In this document: positions 19,746 through 29,650 of the stretch, in pieces | Numbering within the stretch: the first letter of the stretch is position 1 | How the letters are laid out: each line of letters starts with the position of its first letter | Source: Desulfobulbus rhabdoformis | GTDB lineage: Bacteria; Desulfobacterota; Desulfobulbia; Desulfobulbales; Desulfobulbaceae | Assembly (NCBI RefSeq): GCF_016919065.1 | Contig: NZ_JAFFQA010000018.1 | Location: 1-64,000 of the forward strand | Reading direction: 5' to 3' | Length of the DNA stretch: 64,000 nucleotides | Made by a program: the position numbers and the translations under genes | Notes under the pieces: model-generated | The model's database searches: none | What the model saw: only the letters and a program-made list of their open reading frames with translations | What the model was told of the DNA's origin: nothing

Positions 19746-20336
19746 TCAGGGCCGCAGTACGGTGGTAAAAAGCGTATCGATAAAATTACGGATCGAATCT
19801 GGCGACTTCATCACCTTGGCGCGTAAGATGACTCCCTCCCAAGCGGCAAGAATGAAATCGGCGAGCCCATCGGGCTGCAGGGCAGAGGAGAGTTCACCAC
19901 GCTGCTGGGCCTGGCTCAGACAGAGTGCAAAACGATCTTTCCATTGCTGGAATATGGTTTCCAACCGTTCACGAAATCGTTCATTTTGATCGGCAAGCTC
20001 CTGGCCAAGGTTACCTATCAGACATCCCTTGGTGAACTGGTTGTCAGTCATCTGCTTCAGGCTTTGCTCGAAATAGTTGCGAATTCGCTCGAGTGGGGGA
20101 AATTTGGGGTCGTTAAAAAACGAGTCCAGCTTTGTCTCGTACTGCTCGGCAAACTGATCAATCACAGCCAGGCCAAAGTCCTCTTTACTGCTAAAGTAGT
20201 GATAAAATGACCCTTTAGGTACTCCGGCCCGGCGAAGAATAGCCTCTATACCGGTTGCGTTGTACCCGTTCATGGCAATGAGCTCGGTGCCTTGTTCGAT
20301 GATTTCTGTTTTTTTATCAGGCATGGTTTGTTTCAT
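19746..20336 (-). CDS. TetR-family regulator, NemR-like
   Basis: This is a 196-residue TetR repressor. The N-terminal helix-turn-helix is TGIEAILRRAGVPKGSFYHYFSSKEDF at about 28-54. The rest resembles E. coli NemR, including KGCLIGNL with Cys 105, which aligns with the Cys in the NemR segment SGCLTVKL that senses electrophiles and hypochlorite. NemR controls an old-yellow-enzyme gene and an aldehyde-detoxifying enzyme. The neighbours here are a dehydrogenase, a nitroreductase and, further left, an OYE. A palindromic site lies upstream of both tetR and the dehydrogenase, suggesting autoregulation plus control of the operon. The sensing role is inferred by alignment only. Confidence 0.85.
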   Translation of the reverse strand: MKQTMPDKKTEIIEQGTELIAMNGYNATGIEAILRRAGVPKGSFYHYFSSKEDFGLAVIDQFAEQYETKLDSFFNDPKFPPLERIRNYFEQSLKQMTDNQFTKGCLIGNLGQELADQNERFRERLETIFQQWKDRFALCLSQAQQRGELSSALQPDGLADFILAAWEGVILRAKVMKSPDSIRNFIDTLFTTVLRP

Positions 20337-20348
20337 GGGAAAGAATAT

Positions 20349-20363
20349 TAGACCGGTCGTCTA
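20349..20363. promoter_or_regulatory. Operator upstream of the NemR-like gene
   Basis: This is a perfect inverted repeat TAGAC-CGGTC-GTCTA located 12 bp before the tetR start codon on the minus strand. It is the expected position for autorepression. The sequence resembles the NemR consensus box. Confidence 0.65.
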
Positions 20364-20601
20364 CTCGGTCAAGGGGATATCCGAATTTTTCATCTAGAAG
20401 AGAATTTGAGCGTATCTCCAAGGAGTTGTCGAGGGGCTGTCAGCGGGGCGGTCGGTTGAACCTCAGGGGGATATCGATGAGGTTATCGATTCCGGTTACA
20501 GAAAAAATCATTGGAAAAAACTCGCCATTTTGTGCACCCTTGGTATATTCCCGCGCTTTATTCACGGAATCAGGATTATTTGAAACAATACGCACAAGGA
20601 T

Positions 20602-21342
20602 ATGGATCGGTTTTCCCGCATAGAAAAATTACTGGGGCCAGAACCCTTTGCCCGCCTGCAAGCCAGTTATGTGGTCGTGGTCGGGCTGGGAGCAGTGGGC
20701 GGTTATGTCCTGGAGGGATTGGCCCGCGGTGGCATCGGTAAGCTTCGTCTCTGCGATTTTGATGTTATCGGCACGACCAACATTAACCGGCAGATTCTGG
20801 CCCTGGAAACCACACTGGATCGGTGTAAATCCGAGGTGGCGGCAGAACGGGTGCGCTTGATCAACCCCGCCTGCGAAGTTCAGGGGATGCAGATTTTTTG
20901 CGATGAACAGACCGTGCACACCATCCTTGATCCAAGGCCGGATATGGTTGTTGATGCCATTGATTCGCTTGGGCCCAAGGTGCAGTTGCTGAAAACCTGC
21001 CATGAGCTTGGGATCCCGACGCTTTCTTCCATGGGGGCTGCCCTGCGTACCGATCCAACGAAAATTGGCTTTGCCGACCTGAGCAAGACCCGTGGCTGCC
21101 CGCTGGCAAAGCGGGTACGTAAGCGGCTACGACGTCTGGGGATCGAGCAGGGGATCGGATGTGTGTATTCTTCTGAGCCGGTGGATTTTGCTTATGAGGG
21201 ACCGCAGGAAGAAGAAATTCCCACCATGGCATGGCGCGGCTGCCCGCGTAATGTTTTAGGCAGCATGCCCACCATTACAGGCATTTTTGGTTTGACCCTG
21301 GCCAACCAGGCGCTGCTTGCCCTGAGCCGTCCTTCAGACTAA
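20602..21342 (+). CDS. tcdA: tRNA threonylcarbamoyladenosine dehydratase TcdA (CsdL/YgdL)
   Basis: TcdA uses ATP to cyclise t6A37 in tRNAs to ct6A. The 246-residue ThiF/E1-like protein has the nucleotide-binding glycine loop VVVVGLGAVGGYVLEGLARGG near 24-44 and the catalytic DFDVIGTTNINRQILA segment. It also has VVDAIDSLGPKVQLL and the family-specific GCPLAKRVRKRLRRLGI. The start ATG 20602 is the first in frame. It stands alone on the plus strand, convergent with the hybrid kinase. The intergenic 20364-20601 holds no other gene that I can support. Confidence 0.93.
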   Translation: MDRFSRIEKLLGPEPFARLQASYVVVVGLGAVGGYVLEGLARGGIGKLRLCDFDVIGTTNINRQILALETTLDRCKSEVAAERVRLINPACEVQGMQIFCDEQTVHTILDPRPDMVVDAIDSLGPKVQLLKTCHELGIPTLSSMGAALRTDPTKIGFADLSKTRGCPLAKRVRKRLRRLGIEQGIGCVYSSEPVDFAYEGPQEEEIPTMAWRGCPRNVLGSMPTITGIFGLTLANQALLALSRPSD

Positions 21343-21393
21343 CTTCGGTGTCCTGCTCGCCAGGCTGGCAGGTGCCGGCCGAGGAGTTGGGAC

Positions 21394-24300
21394 TCAATGA
21401 GGTCCGTTTACCTCTTTCGTTAGTACTTGCTTGAGCAAAGCACCGAGTTTTTGTTGGGAATACGGCTTCATTAAAAAGCCCTGGATTCCCAAGCTTTTGG
21501 CCTGGCTCTTGTCAATAATATGGCTGTACCCCGTACAGAGGATAATGGGCAAATCCGGACGTATCTCCAGAATCTTCTGAGCCAGAACTGATCCGGTCAT
21601 CTCCGGCATGGTCTGATCGGTTATGACCGCAGAAAATTTATCCGGGGTTCCCTGAAAAATTTCCAAGGCGTTCCTGCTGTTGGTGCAGGTGGTCACGTTG
21701 TACCCCAGCATTTGCAACATTTCCTCCCCCATTTCCACGAGCATCTCCTCATCATCCACCAAAAGAATGTTTCCGCTGCCTTGAATATTCGAGATGGTAA
21801 CGGGTTGAGCCGCTAGTGACGTACCATCTACGGCTGGCAGGTAGATGTGAAAGATCGCTCCTTTGCCTGGTATACCGTCATAGGTAATGAAACCACCGAT
21901 TGTCGTGACAATTCCATGGACAATGGCAAGCCCCATTCCTGTACCTCTTCCAGTTTCCTTGGTGGTGAAATAAGGGTCAAAAATTTTATCAAGAAGCAGG
22001 GGGGGAACGCCCGGCCCGGTATCGGCGACCGTGAGCCGGATAAAGGTTCCTGGTTGAACCTGGGGCTGAGAGCGGAGGTCCGCTTCCGTAAGGGTGCAGC
22101 CCTTCAGGGCGAGACGCAGCCTGCCTCCGGTTTTCTCCATGGCGTGAAAGGCGTTGGTACAGAGGTTGATCACCACCTGCTGAAGTTGGACCGGATCGGC
22201 AAGTGTATAGAGATCTTCAGTTTCTATCTGGGGTTCTATGGTGATTGTGGAGGGAATGGTAGAGCGCAGCAGCTTGAGTGCTTCTTCGACACTTTGAGCG
22301 GGCTTGAGTTTGATGGGCTTGGCCTCTCCCTGGCGACTGAAAGCAAGAATCTGGCGAACCAGGCCGGTGGCCCTTTGAGCTGCATCGAGTACCATCTCCA
22401 GGTCATATTCAATTTTACTGTCTGGTTTCGCCTTGTTTTTTGCCATTTCGGCGTAGCCGATCACCGCGCCGAGAATATTGTTGAAATCATGGGCGATCCC
22501 GCCAGCAAGGGTGCCGATGGCTTCCATCTTTTGTGCCTGGACCAACTGCTGCTCCAGCTGTTTACGCGCATCAATCGCTTCTCGCAGCTCTGTGATATCG
22601 TTCAAGTACCAGAGGCGACCATAGGGGATACCATCGATGACAATGGGGACCAGGTCGCGGAGTATGGTCCGCTTGTTTTTTAACCTCAACTCATCGTTTT
22701 GTACCAGTGTATCCTGGGCGATCAACTTTCTGATGCGGGTGATCTCTGCCTGAGGATCGTCAAACGCCACCGAGATTGTTTGCATGAACTCCTCACTGCT
22801 CATGCCTATAATCTGGTCTGGTGTTTCTTCAATCCCTGTCAGGTCACAGAAGGTCTGGTTGATAAACTCGATACAGTCTTGGGTGTTGACCAGCAGAAGA
22901 CCAAGTTGCAGGTTGGATGTGATGATGTGGGTTTGCTGCAGTGCGTGTTGCAGTTTTTCGTCCGCAAGTTTTCTTTCGCTGAGATCACGGCAGAAACTGA
23001 CGAATCGTCCTTCCTTCTCATTGAGATAGCTCACAGAGATCTCAAGAGGGATCGTTGAGCCATCCTTGCGCTGGTGGTCGGTCACAAAACATTCACTTTT
23101 AAGTCCCTTGATCCGGCTGCTGTGTAGGGCCACCTCCTGTTCCGTATCGTGAATGTCAATGCTACTTATGTGTCTGCCGATCAACTCCTTTTTAGAGTAG
23201 CCGAGCATGGCGCAGTAAGCCCCATTGGTTTCAGTGATGAAGCCATTTCTATCAAGGACCAAAAAACCATCAGCGGTTGTTTGTAAAATAGCGTCAAGAA
23301 AGAGTTCCCGTTCCCTGACAGCACGCTCTGCCTGAATGCGTTCGGTAATATCATGGACAATGGAACAGAGGAGTTGCCTTCCCCCTATCATTATCGGCCC
23401 GGAGTGAATCTCCACATCACGCAGTTGGCCGTCTGCTAGCCGGTGCTGAAAGTGAAACAAATTTCCCTGGCCGGCAACGGCCATGGCCATCTTCTCTTTG
23501 AGTTGCAGTAAAGGCATGGGATTGAGCAGGGTTATCTCTTTACCCACAAGCTCTTCCCGTGGATAGCCGTAAAACTCACAGGCCGCCGGGTTGATGTCTT
23601 CTATAATTCCTGTCCGGGGATTGAGCAGGAAGAATATCGAATGGTTGTTGTTATATAAGCTGGCATACTTAGTCTCACTTTCCACCAGAGCCAGCTGTGT
23701 GCGCCTGTTTTTTTGCAAGGTAAGGATGAGCAAAAAAATGATACCTGACTGGACCACAAAGAAAAGGCTGCCAAGCCAGACCGCTTTTTTGTGCTGCTGG
23801 TAGAGGGACACGGGGGAATTAAGAATCCGAACCCCTTTAGGCAAAAGCTTCTCCGAAATGTCGTATTTTTTTAATACGTTGTAGTCAACGATACTGATGT
23901 TGGGGCTGGTGGCGGTAACCGGTATGGAGGCTGGAGGAATGTCATGCAATATGCGCAGTGCCATCCTGGCTGCGGTTTTCCCCTGTTCATAGTGTGAGAT
24001 GACCTTGCCCCCCAAAATGCCATCGCCAAGACCGTGGTTCCAGAGGTGAAACAGCGGACGGCTGAGATTGCCTAAGATCAGGTGCAGGCTGTCGGAAAAA
24101 GTCATGCGTTGCCCGTTCGTGTCCGCATAAGCAGACAGCAGCAGGACACCGGTAGCCTCACCAATGGACTGCAACTCTTGTGCATAATCAGCAAAGGTGT
24201 ATTCACCAAGGTTGAGCGCCTTAAAATCAAGGTGGGGAAAATTTTTTGCTACCTGCCTGAAGGTGGCCAGGTCACCCTGGCTACTTGGGGTGTTGTCGAC

Positions 24301-24888
24301 CAGGGCGAGAATGGTTGTAGTGTGCGGCTGCAAGGCAAGCATCATTTCGACAGTTTGGGCCATGGAAACCGCTTCAATAACTCCGGTTATATCCTTGCGT
24401 TCATTCTGTGCCTTGGCTGTGGCGATATTGTTGACCCCGAAGAAGACCAGAGGTTGGTCGGGGAAGAGTTGGTTTTTCGTTTTCAGCAGATACAGTAAAG
24501 CCGCATCGTCTGCGCTCAGTACCAGATCGTATGGTTTTGTGTGGGTAAGCTTGTAGGTCAATTGCTGGTGAAAGAGGCGTTCGTGTTCTTTCTCGGCAAA
24601 CCGTTTGCTGTCCATGAACTCGACATCCAGGTGAATGCCTTCTTTTGTAAAAACCGATTTGATCCCGTTGATCTGTTCAAAAAAGGTGGGAAATCCGGGG
24701 TGGTATGAGCTTATGAGCAGGACCCGTTTGGGAGACAGTGCGCCTGCCTGCGGGTAAACAAGGCTTGCAAGAAAGATAGAGGCGATGAAGAGAACAAGAC
24801 ACCAAACGATGAGAGTTTTTCCAGGTGTCCCCCGCAGGAGTTTTACCGGGCGAAGGAGCGGTTTGTTGGTTGTATTCATTGATGTCAT
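21394..24888 (-). CDS. Hybrid sensor histidine kinase with ABC-type sensor and PAS domains
   Basis: This is a membrane-bound hybrid kinase of 1164 residues. A signal-anchor segment (about 25-50) is followed by a periplasmic ABC substrate-binding-type sensor ([23 protein letters not shown] onward, to about 345). Next come a second membrane helix ([22 protein letters not shown]), three PAS regions (about 405-770), and a HisKA/HATPase core with the phospho-His in [19 protein letters not shown] (near 800). The last part is a C-terminal receiver with acceptor Asp in [13 protein letters not shown] (near 1087). The output partner is not encoded here. It starts 12 bp after the TPR gene, so the two are probably one operon. 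The ligand is unknown. Confidence 0.92.
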   Translation of the reverse strand: MTSMNTTNKPLLRPVKLLRGTPGKTLIVWCLVLFIASIFLASLVYPQAGALSPKRVLLISSYHPGFPTFFEQINGIKSVFTKEGIHLDVEFMDSKRFAEKEHERLFHQQLTYKLTHTKPYDLVLSADDAALLYLLKTKNQLFPDQPLVFFGVNNIATAKAQNERKDITGVIEAVSMAQTVEMMLALQPHTTTILALVDNTPSSQGDLATFRQVAKNFPHLDFKALNLGEYTFADYAQELQSIGEATGVLLLSAYADTNGQRMTFSDSLHLILGNLSRPLFHLWNHGLGDGILGGKVISHYEQGKTAARMALRILHDIPPASIPVTATSPNISIVDYNVLKKYDISEKLLPKGVRILNSPVSLYQQHKKAVWLGSLFFVVQSGIIFLLILTLQKNRRTQLALVESETKYASLYNNNHSIFFLLNPRTGIIEDINPAACEFYGYPREELVGKEITLLNPMPLLQLKEKMAMAVAGQGNLFHFQHRLADGQLRDVEIHSGPIMIGGRQLLCSIVHDITERIQAERAVRERELFLDAILQTTADGFLVLDRNGFITETNGAYCAMLGYSKKELIGRHISSIDIHDTEQEVALHSSRIKGLKSECFVTDHQRKDGSTIPLEISVSYLNEKEGRFVSFCRDLSERKLADEKLQHALQQTHIITSNLQLGLLLVNTQDCIEFINQTFCDLTGIEETPDQIIGMSSEEFMQTISVAFDDPQAEITRIRKLIAQDTLVQNDELRLKNKRTILRDLVPIVIDGIPYGRLWYLNDITELREAIDARKQLEQQLVQAQKMEAIGTLAGGIAHDFNNILGAVIGYAEMAKNKAKPDSKIEYDLEMVLDAAQRATGLVRQILAFSRQGEAKPIKLKPAQSVEEALKLLRSTIPSTITIEPQIETEDLYTLADPVQLQQVVINLCTNAFHAMEKTGGRLRLALKGCTLTEADLRSQPQVQPGTFIRLTVADTGPGVPPLLLDKIFDPYFTTKETGRGTGMGLAIVHGIVTTIGGFITYDGIPGKGAIFHIYLPAVDGTSLAAQPVTISNIQGSGNILLVDDEEMLVEMGEEMLQMLGYNVTTCTNSRNALEIFQGTPDKFSAVITDQTMPEMTGSVLAQKILEIRPDLPIILCTGYSHIIDKSQAKSLGIQGFLMKPYSQQKLGALLKQVLTKEVNGPH

Positions 24889-24900
24889 GGAATTTTGCGG

Positions 24901-26316
24901 CTACTCCTGATCTGCATTCACCTGCTCTGCAAGTTCGTCCAGGGTGATGATGCTGTCAAACTCAGACTTTTCCCAAAGCCTGTGCAGCAACTCTTGGGTG
25001 TGTGCATCTGCCTGCTGCAGATTTTTAAGGAAAAAGACCATGGCCGTGCTCATACGATAGCTGTCTTCCTGCTCGGCAAAGCTGTCAATGGCCCTTTTAA
25101 ACCATTGCCCCGCCTCTTCGTGCCTTGCTTGTAATTGTTTGAGATACCCAAGCTGGCCATAGGTTCGAGCGGCGTCAAAATATTGCTCTTCCTGCTCGTA
25201 GAGTAGGCGGGAGCGTTCGTACCAGGTTTCGGCTTGCTGGTACAATTTTTGGCTTTGTGCCACACCTCCGAGTTGATTGCAAGTGGCCGCCATGGCCAAG
25301 GGCTGATCCAAAATTTCGTACAGGGCAAGTGCCTGGGTGTAGCAATACTGGGCCGAGGCGAAGTCGCATTGTTCCTGGGCAAGGATACCCAGCTGGCTGT
25401 GGGTGTTGGCCAGGCTGCGATTGTCCCCCTGTTGCTGAAAAATATCCAGCGCCTTGTGGTACCATTGTTCGGCGGTATCAAAGTAGCGTTGCTCCTGGGC
25501 AATACGTCCGAGTTGGTGATAGGCAAGAGCTGCATCGTGCTCGTTGCCCTCCTGCTCAAATATTTGTAATGATTTTGCATACCAGGATTGAGCTGCCTCG
25601 TAATCTTGCTGCTCCTGGGCTATACGGCCAAGCTGATGGCAGGTGCTGGCGGCGGCATGCGCATTGCATCGCTTTTGAAAGAGGGCGAGCGCTCGAGTAT
25701 ACCAGCGGTTGGCAAGAGCCTTATCACCTTGTTTTTGCGCTATGCGACCAAGCTGGTGGCAGGCTCCTGCTATTCCTTGATCGTTTTGCTGTGCTTCAAA
25801 GAGGGTTAATGCCTTTTTATAGTAGGCTGCGCTTTGATCCAGAGTGTTCTGTTTGAAGGCAATGGCCCCGAGCTGGTGAAAGATGATGGCGCGGTCATGG
25901 CTGTGCTCTTCCTGCTGAAAGAGGGCAAGGGCCTGTTCAAAATGTTTTTGGGCGGTATTGAGGTTGCCTTGTTTTTGGGCAATGCGGCCCAACTGGTGGT
26001 AGGCATCGGCCTCTATCTGGGGCAAGTTGAGCTGTGCTCCTTTGCTGGCCAACTCAGCAAAACGCTGCTTTGCCAGATCGAATTCATTTCTGTCAAAAGC
26101 GGCCAAGGCCAGAAATTGGTTAAGCGTAAGAGTGGCCTCTGGCATCTGCAGTGTTTGGGCGAGCTGCATCGCCTGTTGATAAGGGGCTTCGTCTTCGGGC
26201 TGGCGCATATGCTGACCTGTAGGCTGCTCGGCACTCAGCAACGCAGCCTGTCTTGCCATCTGGACGACAAAATCCTGCTGCTCTTCGCGACTTGGCATGG
26301 TTGCCTCACGTTGCAA
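24901..26316 (-). CDS. Tetratricopeptide-repeat protein
   Basis: This soluble protein of 471 residues is built of about ten near-identical TPR units, each with the core HQLGRIAQ(K/E)Q followed by (A)xxWYxKALxIFxQ. The repeats cover about 90-420. No signal peptide or enzymatic domain is seen. Such arrays are protein-binding scaffolds. Its position immediately upstream of the hybrid kinase suggests that it assists that signalling pathway, but this is only context. The high repeat identity makes recombination between units likely. Bases 26317-26604, between this gene and the divergent secreted-protein gene, are non-coding. Confidence 0.9.
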   Translation of the reverse strand: MQREATMPSREEQQDFVVQMARQAALLSAEQPTGQHMRQPEDEAPYQQAMQLAQTLQMPEATLTLNQFLALAAFDRNEFDLAKQRFAELASKGAQLNLPQIEADAYHQLGRIAQKQGNLNTAQKHFEQALALFQQEEHSHDRAIIFHQLGAIAFKQNTLDQSAAYYKKALTLFEAQQNDQGIAGACHQLGRIAQKQGDKALANRWYTRALALFQKRCNAHAAASTCHQLGRIAQEQQDYEAAQSWYAKSLQIFEQEGNEHDAALAYHQLGRIAQEQRYFDTAEQWYHKALDIFQQQGDNRSLANTHSQLGILAQEQCDFASAQYCYTQALALYEILDQPLAMAATCNQLGGVAQSQKLYQQAETWYERSRLLYEQEEQYFDAARTYGQLGYLKQLQARHEEAGQWFKRAIDSFAEQEDSYRMSTAMVFFLKNLQQADAHTQELLHRLWEKSEFDSIITLDELAEQVNADQE

Positions 26317-26604
26317 TAATCATCAGAAACGGGGGGGCATCTGTGCATGGTATAATTCTATTGTACGGCTCCGGGCAAAATTGTGAAATTCAATCTGCAT
26401 ACCAGGGACCCCCTGGCAGAATTGTCGTTTGTGGCTATAGTTGAGAACATCTGTATTTTTCCCGGTCCGTTACGTCTCCCGGCTGTACGCCACCTTCATT
26501 GTTCGTAATAAGCCTTTGATGTGCGTTTTGATTGGTATGTCGCAAAAAGCGATACTGACACCTTGATGCCTGCACATGGATTCAGTTGAAAACGAGGAAG
26601 AAGA

Positions 26605-27126
26605 ATGAAAAAAATCACTGTTGTCTTACTGACGCTCTGTGTCAGTGTTGCTCTGGGCTCTCCTGCTCGGGCGGATTTATCAAGTTTTCTCTATGAGTTG
26701 AATGTTCAGGCCCGTGGCAACCACCAGGATTATGGCCTGCGTTTATCCTCTCAGTTTGGAGTCGCTCTTCCCAATGTTGAGTTACTCCTCCGTTCGGTAT
26801 CATCCCCGGCTGATGCCTTTATGTGTTTGCAAATTTCTCAAATGCTTGGCGTTCCACCGCAACGGGTGTTGCGAACGTACCAACAAAATAGAGGGCAGGG
26901 GTGGGGGAGAATTGCTCAACAAATGGGCATTAAACCCGGCTCTGCAAACTTTCATGCTCTCAAGCAGGGGAATTTCACCTTGAAGCAGGTTAAGGGACGC
27001 AATCCAGAATATCCTGAATACCAGGGATCTCGGAATCCTGGAAAAGGTCAGGGGAAAGGCCAGGGTAAGGGACACGGTCATGGCAAGGGACGCGGTAAGG
27101 GACAGGGGAACGGGCCGAATAAATAA
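26605..27126 (+). CDS. Secreted protein with Gly/Lys-rich tail, function unknown
   Basis: The protein is 173 residues with a clear signal peptide (MKKITVVLLTLCVSVALG, cleavage near SPARA-DL). The mature part has a helical region and GQGWGRIAQQMGIKPGSANFHALK, a motif I associate with uncharacterised secreted proteins of related bacteria. It ends in about 35 residues of GKGQGKGHGHGKGRG-type low complexity. The tail is strongly basic and may bind polyanions or surfaces; that is inference. A ribosome site (GAGGAAGAAG) precedes ATG 26605. Confidence 0.8.
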   Translation: MKKITVVLLTLCVSVALGSPARADLSSFLYELNVQARGNHQDYGLRLSSQFGVALPNVELLLRSVSSPADAFMCLQISQMLGVPPQRVLRTYQQNRGQGWGRIAQQMGIKPGSANFHALKQGNFTLKQVKGRNPEYPEYQGSRNPGKGQGKGQGKGHGHGKGRGKGQGNGPNK

Positions 27127-27219
27127 CCTGGTTCAATGTGCCCAACGCGAGGTGCCTGGTCTGTCCTGAGGGAATAGGGGGGGAGATTTGCTCCGCCGAA
27201 AGAACTGTGTTTTTTTGAA

Positions 27220-27360
27220 GGGTGTCTTGAATAATTAGATTTTTCAATCAAGGTCAAGGATTGCTGATAATTTTACCGCAGGCATATGTTTGATATTCCG
27301 AGGATAAAATTATCAGCATGACGCCGAGATTGGCAGAAAAAGCAATTATTCAAGATTCCC
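27220..27360. mobile_element. Miniature element family A, copy A3 (short form)
   Basis: A 141-bp copy in the opposite orientation, with termini GGGTGTCTTGAATAATT and AATTATTCAAGATTCCC. It is flanked by a perfect TGAA duplication (27216-27219 and 27361-27364). Both optional hairpin arms are absent, so this is the minimal form of the family. Confidence 0.88.
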
Positions 27361-27432
27361 TGAAATACACCCTGCAACGAGTTGGAAGAGCTGTGCATCT
27401 TCTGCACAAACACGAATAATTTTAAATGTACT

Positions 27433-28032
27433 ATGGCAAAAGTTGATTGGAAGCCGGGGACTATGATTTTCCCCTTGCCCGCGGTTATGGTCAGTCTAGG
27501 GGAAACACCAGAAGAGTATAATATTATAACCATTGCCTGGACCGGAACCATCTGCTCCGACCCGCCGATGTGCTATATCTCTGTGCGACCTGAGCGTCAC
27601 TCTTACGCAATCCTTGCGCGAACACGCGAGTTTGTGATCAATCTCACCAATGCACCGCTGGCCTTTGCCACGGACTGGTGCGGTGTACGATCAGGGAGGA
27701 AGTATCGGAAATTTGAAGAAATGGGACTGACCGCTGGATCAGCGAGCCTGGTAAAAGCGCCTCTTATCGAAGAGGCTCCCATCAATATCGAGTGTAAGGT
27801 GGTGGAAATTAAACACCTGGGAACCCATGATATGTTTATGGCCGAAGTGGTGAATGTTAAGGCGGATGAGCAGTACATTAATCCGAAGAACGGTGCCTTC
27901 ATGCTCCATAAATCCGAGCCTCTGGTTTTTGCCCACGGCGGCTACTACTCCATGGGGCGTAAAATTGGTAAATTTGGTTTTTCCGTGGAGAAAAAAGCGG
28001 AGAATGCCTCAAAGCACACCAAAAAAAAGTAA
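27433..28032 (+). CDS. Flavin reductase family protein (FMN-binding split barrel)
   Basis: This FMN-binding protein of the flavin reductase-like (DIM6/NTAB) family is about 199 residues. It has the family motifs YNIITIAWTGTICSDPPMCYISVRP and FVINLTNAPL, with TDWCGVRSGRKYRKFEE and the closing FVHGGYY-like segment FAHGGYYSMG. Such proteins shuttle electrons to oxygenases or act in redox stress in anaerobes. I chose ATG 27433 (MAKVDWKPG) because the upstream in-frame extension to 27382 is not like the family. No clear ribosome site is visible. The basic KKAENASKHTKKK tail is unusual. Confidence 0.88.
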   Translation: MAKVDWKPGTMIFPLPAVMVSLGETPEEYNIITIAWTGTICSDPPMCYISVRPERHSYAILARTREFVINLTNAPLAFATDWCGVRSGRKYRKFEEMGLTAGSASLVKAPLIEEAPINIECKVVEIKHLGTHDMFMAEVVNVKADEQYINPKNGAFMLHKSEPLVFAHGGYYSMGRKIGKFGFSVEKKAENASKHTKKK

Positions 28033-28033
28033 G

Positions 28034-29173
28034 ATGATGGGAATGTACGGAACCAGGGTGGTGATGAGCTTAGTTTTTCTGTGGGTGCTTGCGGGGAGCC
28101 ACACTATCTGGGCCCAACAGGAGAAGGCACGCACCCTGTTTGCCCGAGTTGGTTCTTCCCTGGTGACGGTCAGCACCGTGAAAACGTCAACAGATGCGCC
28201 TTTGCGAGGCAGCGGGATTGTTATTCGTCCCCATCAGGTGATTACCTCCTGCGCCCTTGTCTCCGAGGAGGGGGCGATAGAGATCCATGTCGGCAGCAGG
28301 AGCATGGCTGCAACCCTGCTTCTGGCCGACCAGGACAGGGAGCTGTGCCTGCTGGCAGTACCGGGGTTGAATTCCAGACCAGCGCAACGGGGAGCCAGCA
28401 CATCTCTCGTGCAACAGGGATCGGTCTGGGGAGTTGCCGGGACCGGTGGGGCCAATGCGGTCGAGCCCGCAATTATCACCCAGTTGCGAGGAACCGTGGG
28501 GCCACTCATCGAAACCACGCTTGTGGCGACTCCCTCCCTGTTGGGGCGCGGAGTGTTTGATCAACAGGGGCACCTGGTGGGTATAACCACGGTTTTTAAG
28601 CAGGGAAAGCGACAACTTTACTTTGCAGCACCTGTTGAGTGGCTGAGTTCGCTCCATGCTGGCCGGGGGAAGGATGGGGCCAGCCGCAGTCTCTATTGGC
28701 TGAAACGGGCTGCCCTGGCTGAAAAAAATGCAGACTGGGCAGCTCTGCGCGAGTTGAGCCAGAGTTGGAGCGGTGAACTCCCGGAAAATTCCACCGCCTG
28801 GCACAGTCTGGGCTATGCCTGTATTCAACTGGAGCAACCCCAGGAGGCTTTACAGGCTTTTCAAGAGACCGTGCGTATCGACCCCAGTGATATTGACGGC
28901 TGGAGTAATATTGGTTTTGCCCAGTCCGATCTGATGCATTTTTCCGAAGCTGCCCAGGCCTATGAGCAGGTGGTCAGCCTGCGGCCGGGCGATGTGGAGG
29001 GCTGGTTGAATTTGAGTCTGGCCTCTGCTGCTGCCGGTGAGCATGCTCGTTCGTTGAAGGCTCTGGATGCATTGAAACAGTTGGATCCTGTCAAGGCCGG
29101 GGAGCTGCAGTCGTATTATGATCAGGGCGGTTCACTGCGAATACAGGAGTCACATACCCACAGGCATGAGTAA
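28034..29173 (+). CDS. Secreted trypsin-like pseudoprotease fused to TPR repeats
   Basis: The protein is about 379 residues from ATG 28034, with a signal peptide (MSLVFLWVLAGSHTIWAQQ). Residues about 30-200 follow the HtrA/trypsin-like fold order (RGSGIVIRPHQVITSCALV, DQDRELCLLAVPG, LVATPSLLGRGVFDQQGHLVGI). The catalytic His (usually T-x-AHV) is replaced in TSCALV, and the GNSGG serine loop is replaced by SLLGRG, so proteolysis is unlikely. Residues about 240-370 hold three or more TPR units (AWHSLGYACIQLEQPQEALQAF). It starts 2 bp after the flavin reductase stop. A peptide-binding scaffold role is inferred. Confidence 0.82.
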   Translation: MMGMYGTRVVMSLVFLWVLAGSHTIWAQQEKARTLFARVGSSLVTVSTVKTSTDAPLRGSGIVIRPHQVITSCALVSEEGAIEIHVGSRSMAATLLLADQDRELCLLAVPGLNSRPAQRGASTSLVQQGSVWGVAGTGGANAVEPAIITQLRGTVGPLIETTLVATPSLLGRGVFDQQGHLVGITTVFKQGKRQLYFAAPVEWLSSLHAGRGKDGASRSLYWLKRAALAEKNADWAALRELSQSWSGELPENSTAWHSLGYACIQLEQPQEALQAFQETVRIDPSDIDGWSNIGFAQSDLMHFSEAAQAYEQVVSLRPGDVEGWLNLSLASAAAGEHARSLKALDALKQLDPVKAGELQSYYDQGGSLRIQESHTHRHE

Positions 29174-29185
29174 CCTCCTTGCTCC

Positions 29186-29650
29186 CTAAATGAAGCCTGT
29201 TCCTTTGAGAACCGTTTGCCTTGTTTGGCGATAATCATTGATAAAATTTTCTACCCGACCCTTAATTTGGTCGCGTATTGTGCGTATAGTATGCAGCTTG
29301 GTCTGTTGATCCCCCTGAACCCGGGATGGAGCATCAAAGGGCCAATGTAACCACCGGACTCGTCGGGGAAAAATGGGGCAACCGCTGTCGAGCAGCTGTG
29401 GATAGACCGATATCACAACATCGTAATATCCCACCTGTTGCCGAAGATCGAAAACGGTTTTTGTGGTGTTGTTGCTCAAGTCGTAGCCGAGCTCATCCAT
29501 GGCCTCAATAACCAGCGGGTTAAGCGTGCCCGCCTCTATACCGCAACTTTCAACAAAAAAATCTTTATTGCCTCCCAGCTGTTTAAGAAAAACTTCCGCC
29601 ATTTGACTTCGTGCTGAATTGAGCTCGCAAACAAAAAGAACACGCAGCAT
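29186..29650 (-). CDS. Low-molecular-weight phosphatase / ArsC-like protein
   Basis: This is a 154-residue protein of the low-molecular-weight tyrosine phosphatase fold with the P-loop VCELNSARSQMAEVF (C-x5-R) at the N-terminus. The family includes thioredoxin-type arsenate reductases and protein phosphatases. The usual arsenate-reductase P-loop reads C-T-G-N-S-C-R-S; here the second cysteine is Ala. The later resolving cysteine region reads DSGCPIFP. It therefore may be a phosphatase-like homologue rather than a true ArsC. It is convergent with the pseudoprotease gene, with no arsenic operon nearby. Confidence 0.8.
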   Translation of the reverse strand: MLRVLFVCELNSARSQMAEVFLKQLGGNKDFFVESCGIEAGTLNPLVIEAMDELGYDLSNNTTKTVFDLRQQVGYYDVVISVYPQLLDSGCPIFPRRVRWLHWPFDAPSRVQGDQQTKLHTIRTIRDQIKGRVENFINDYRQTRQTVLKGTGFI

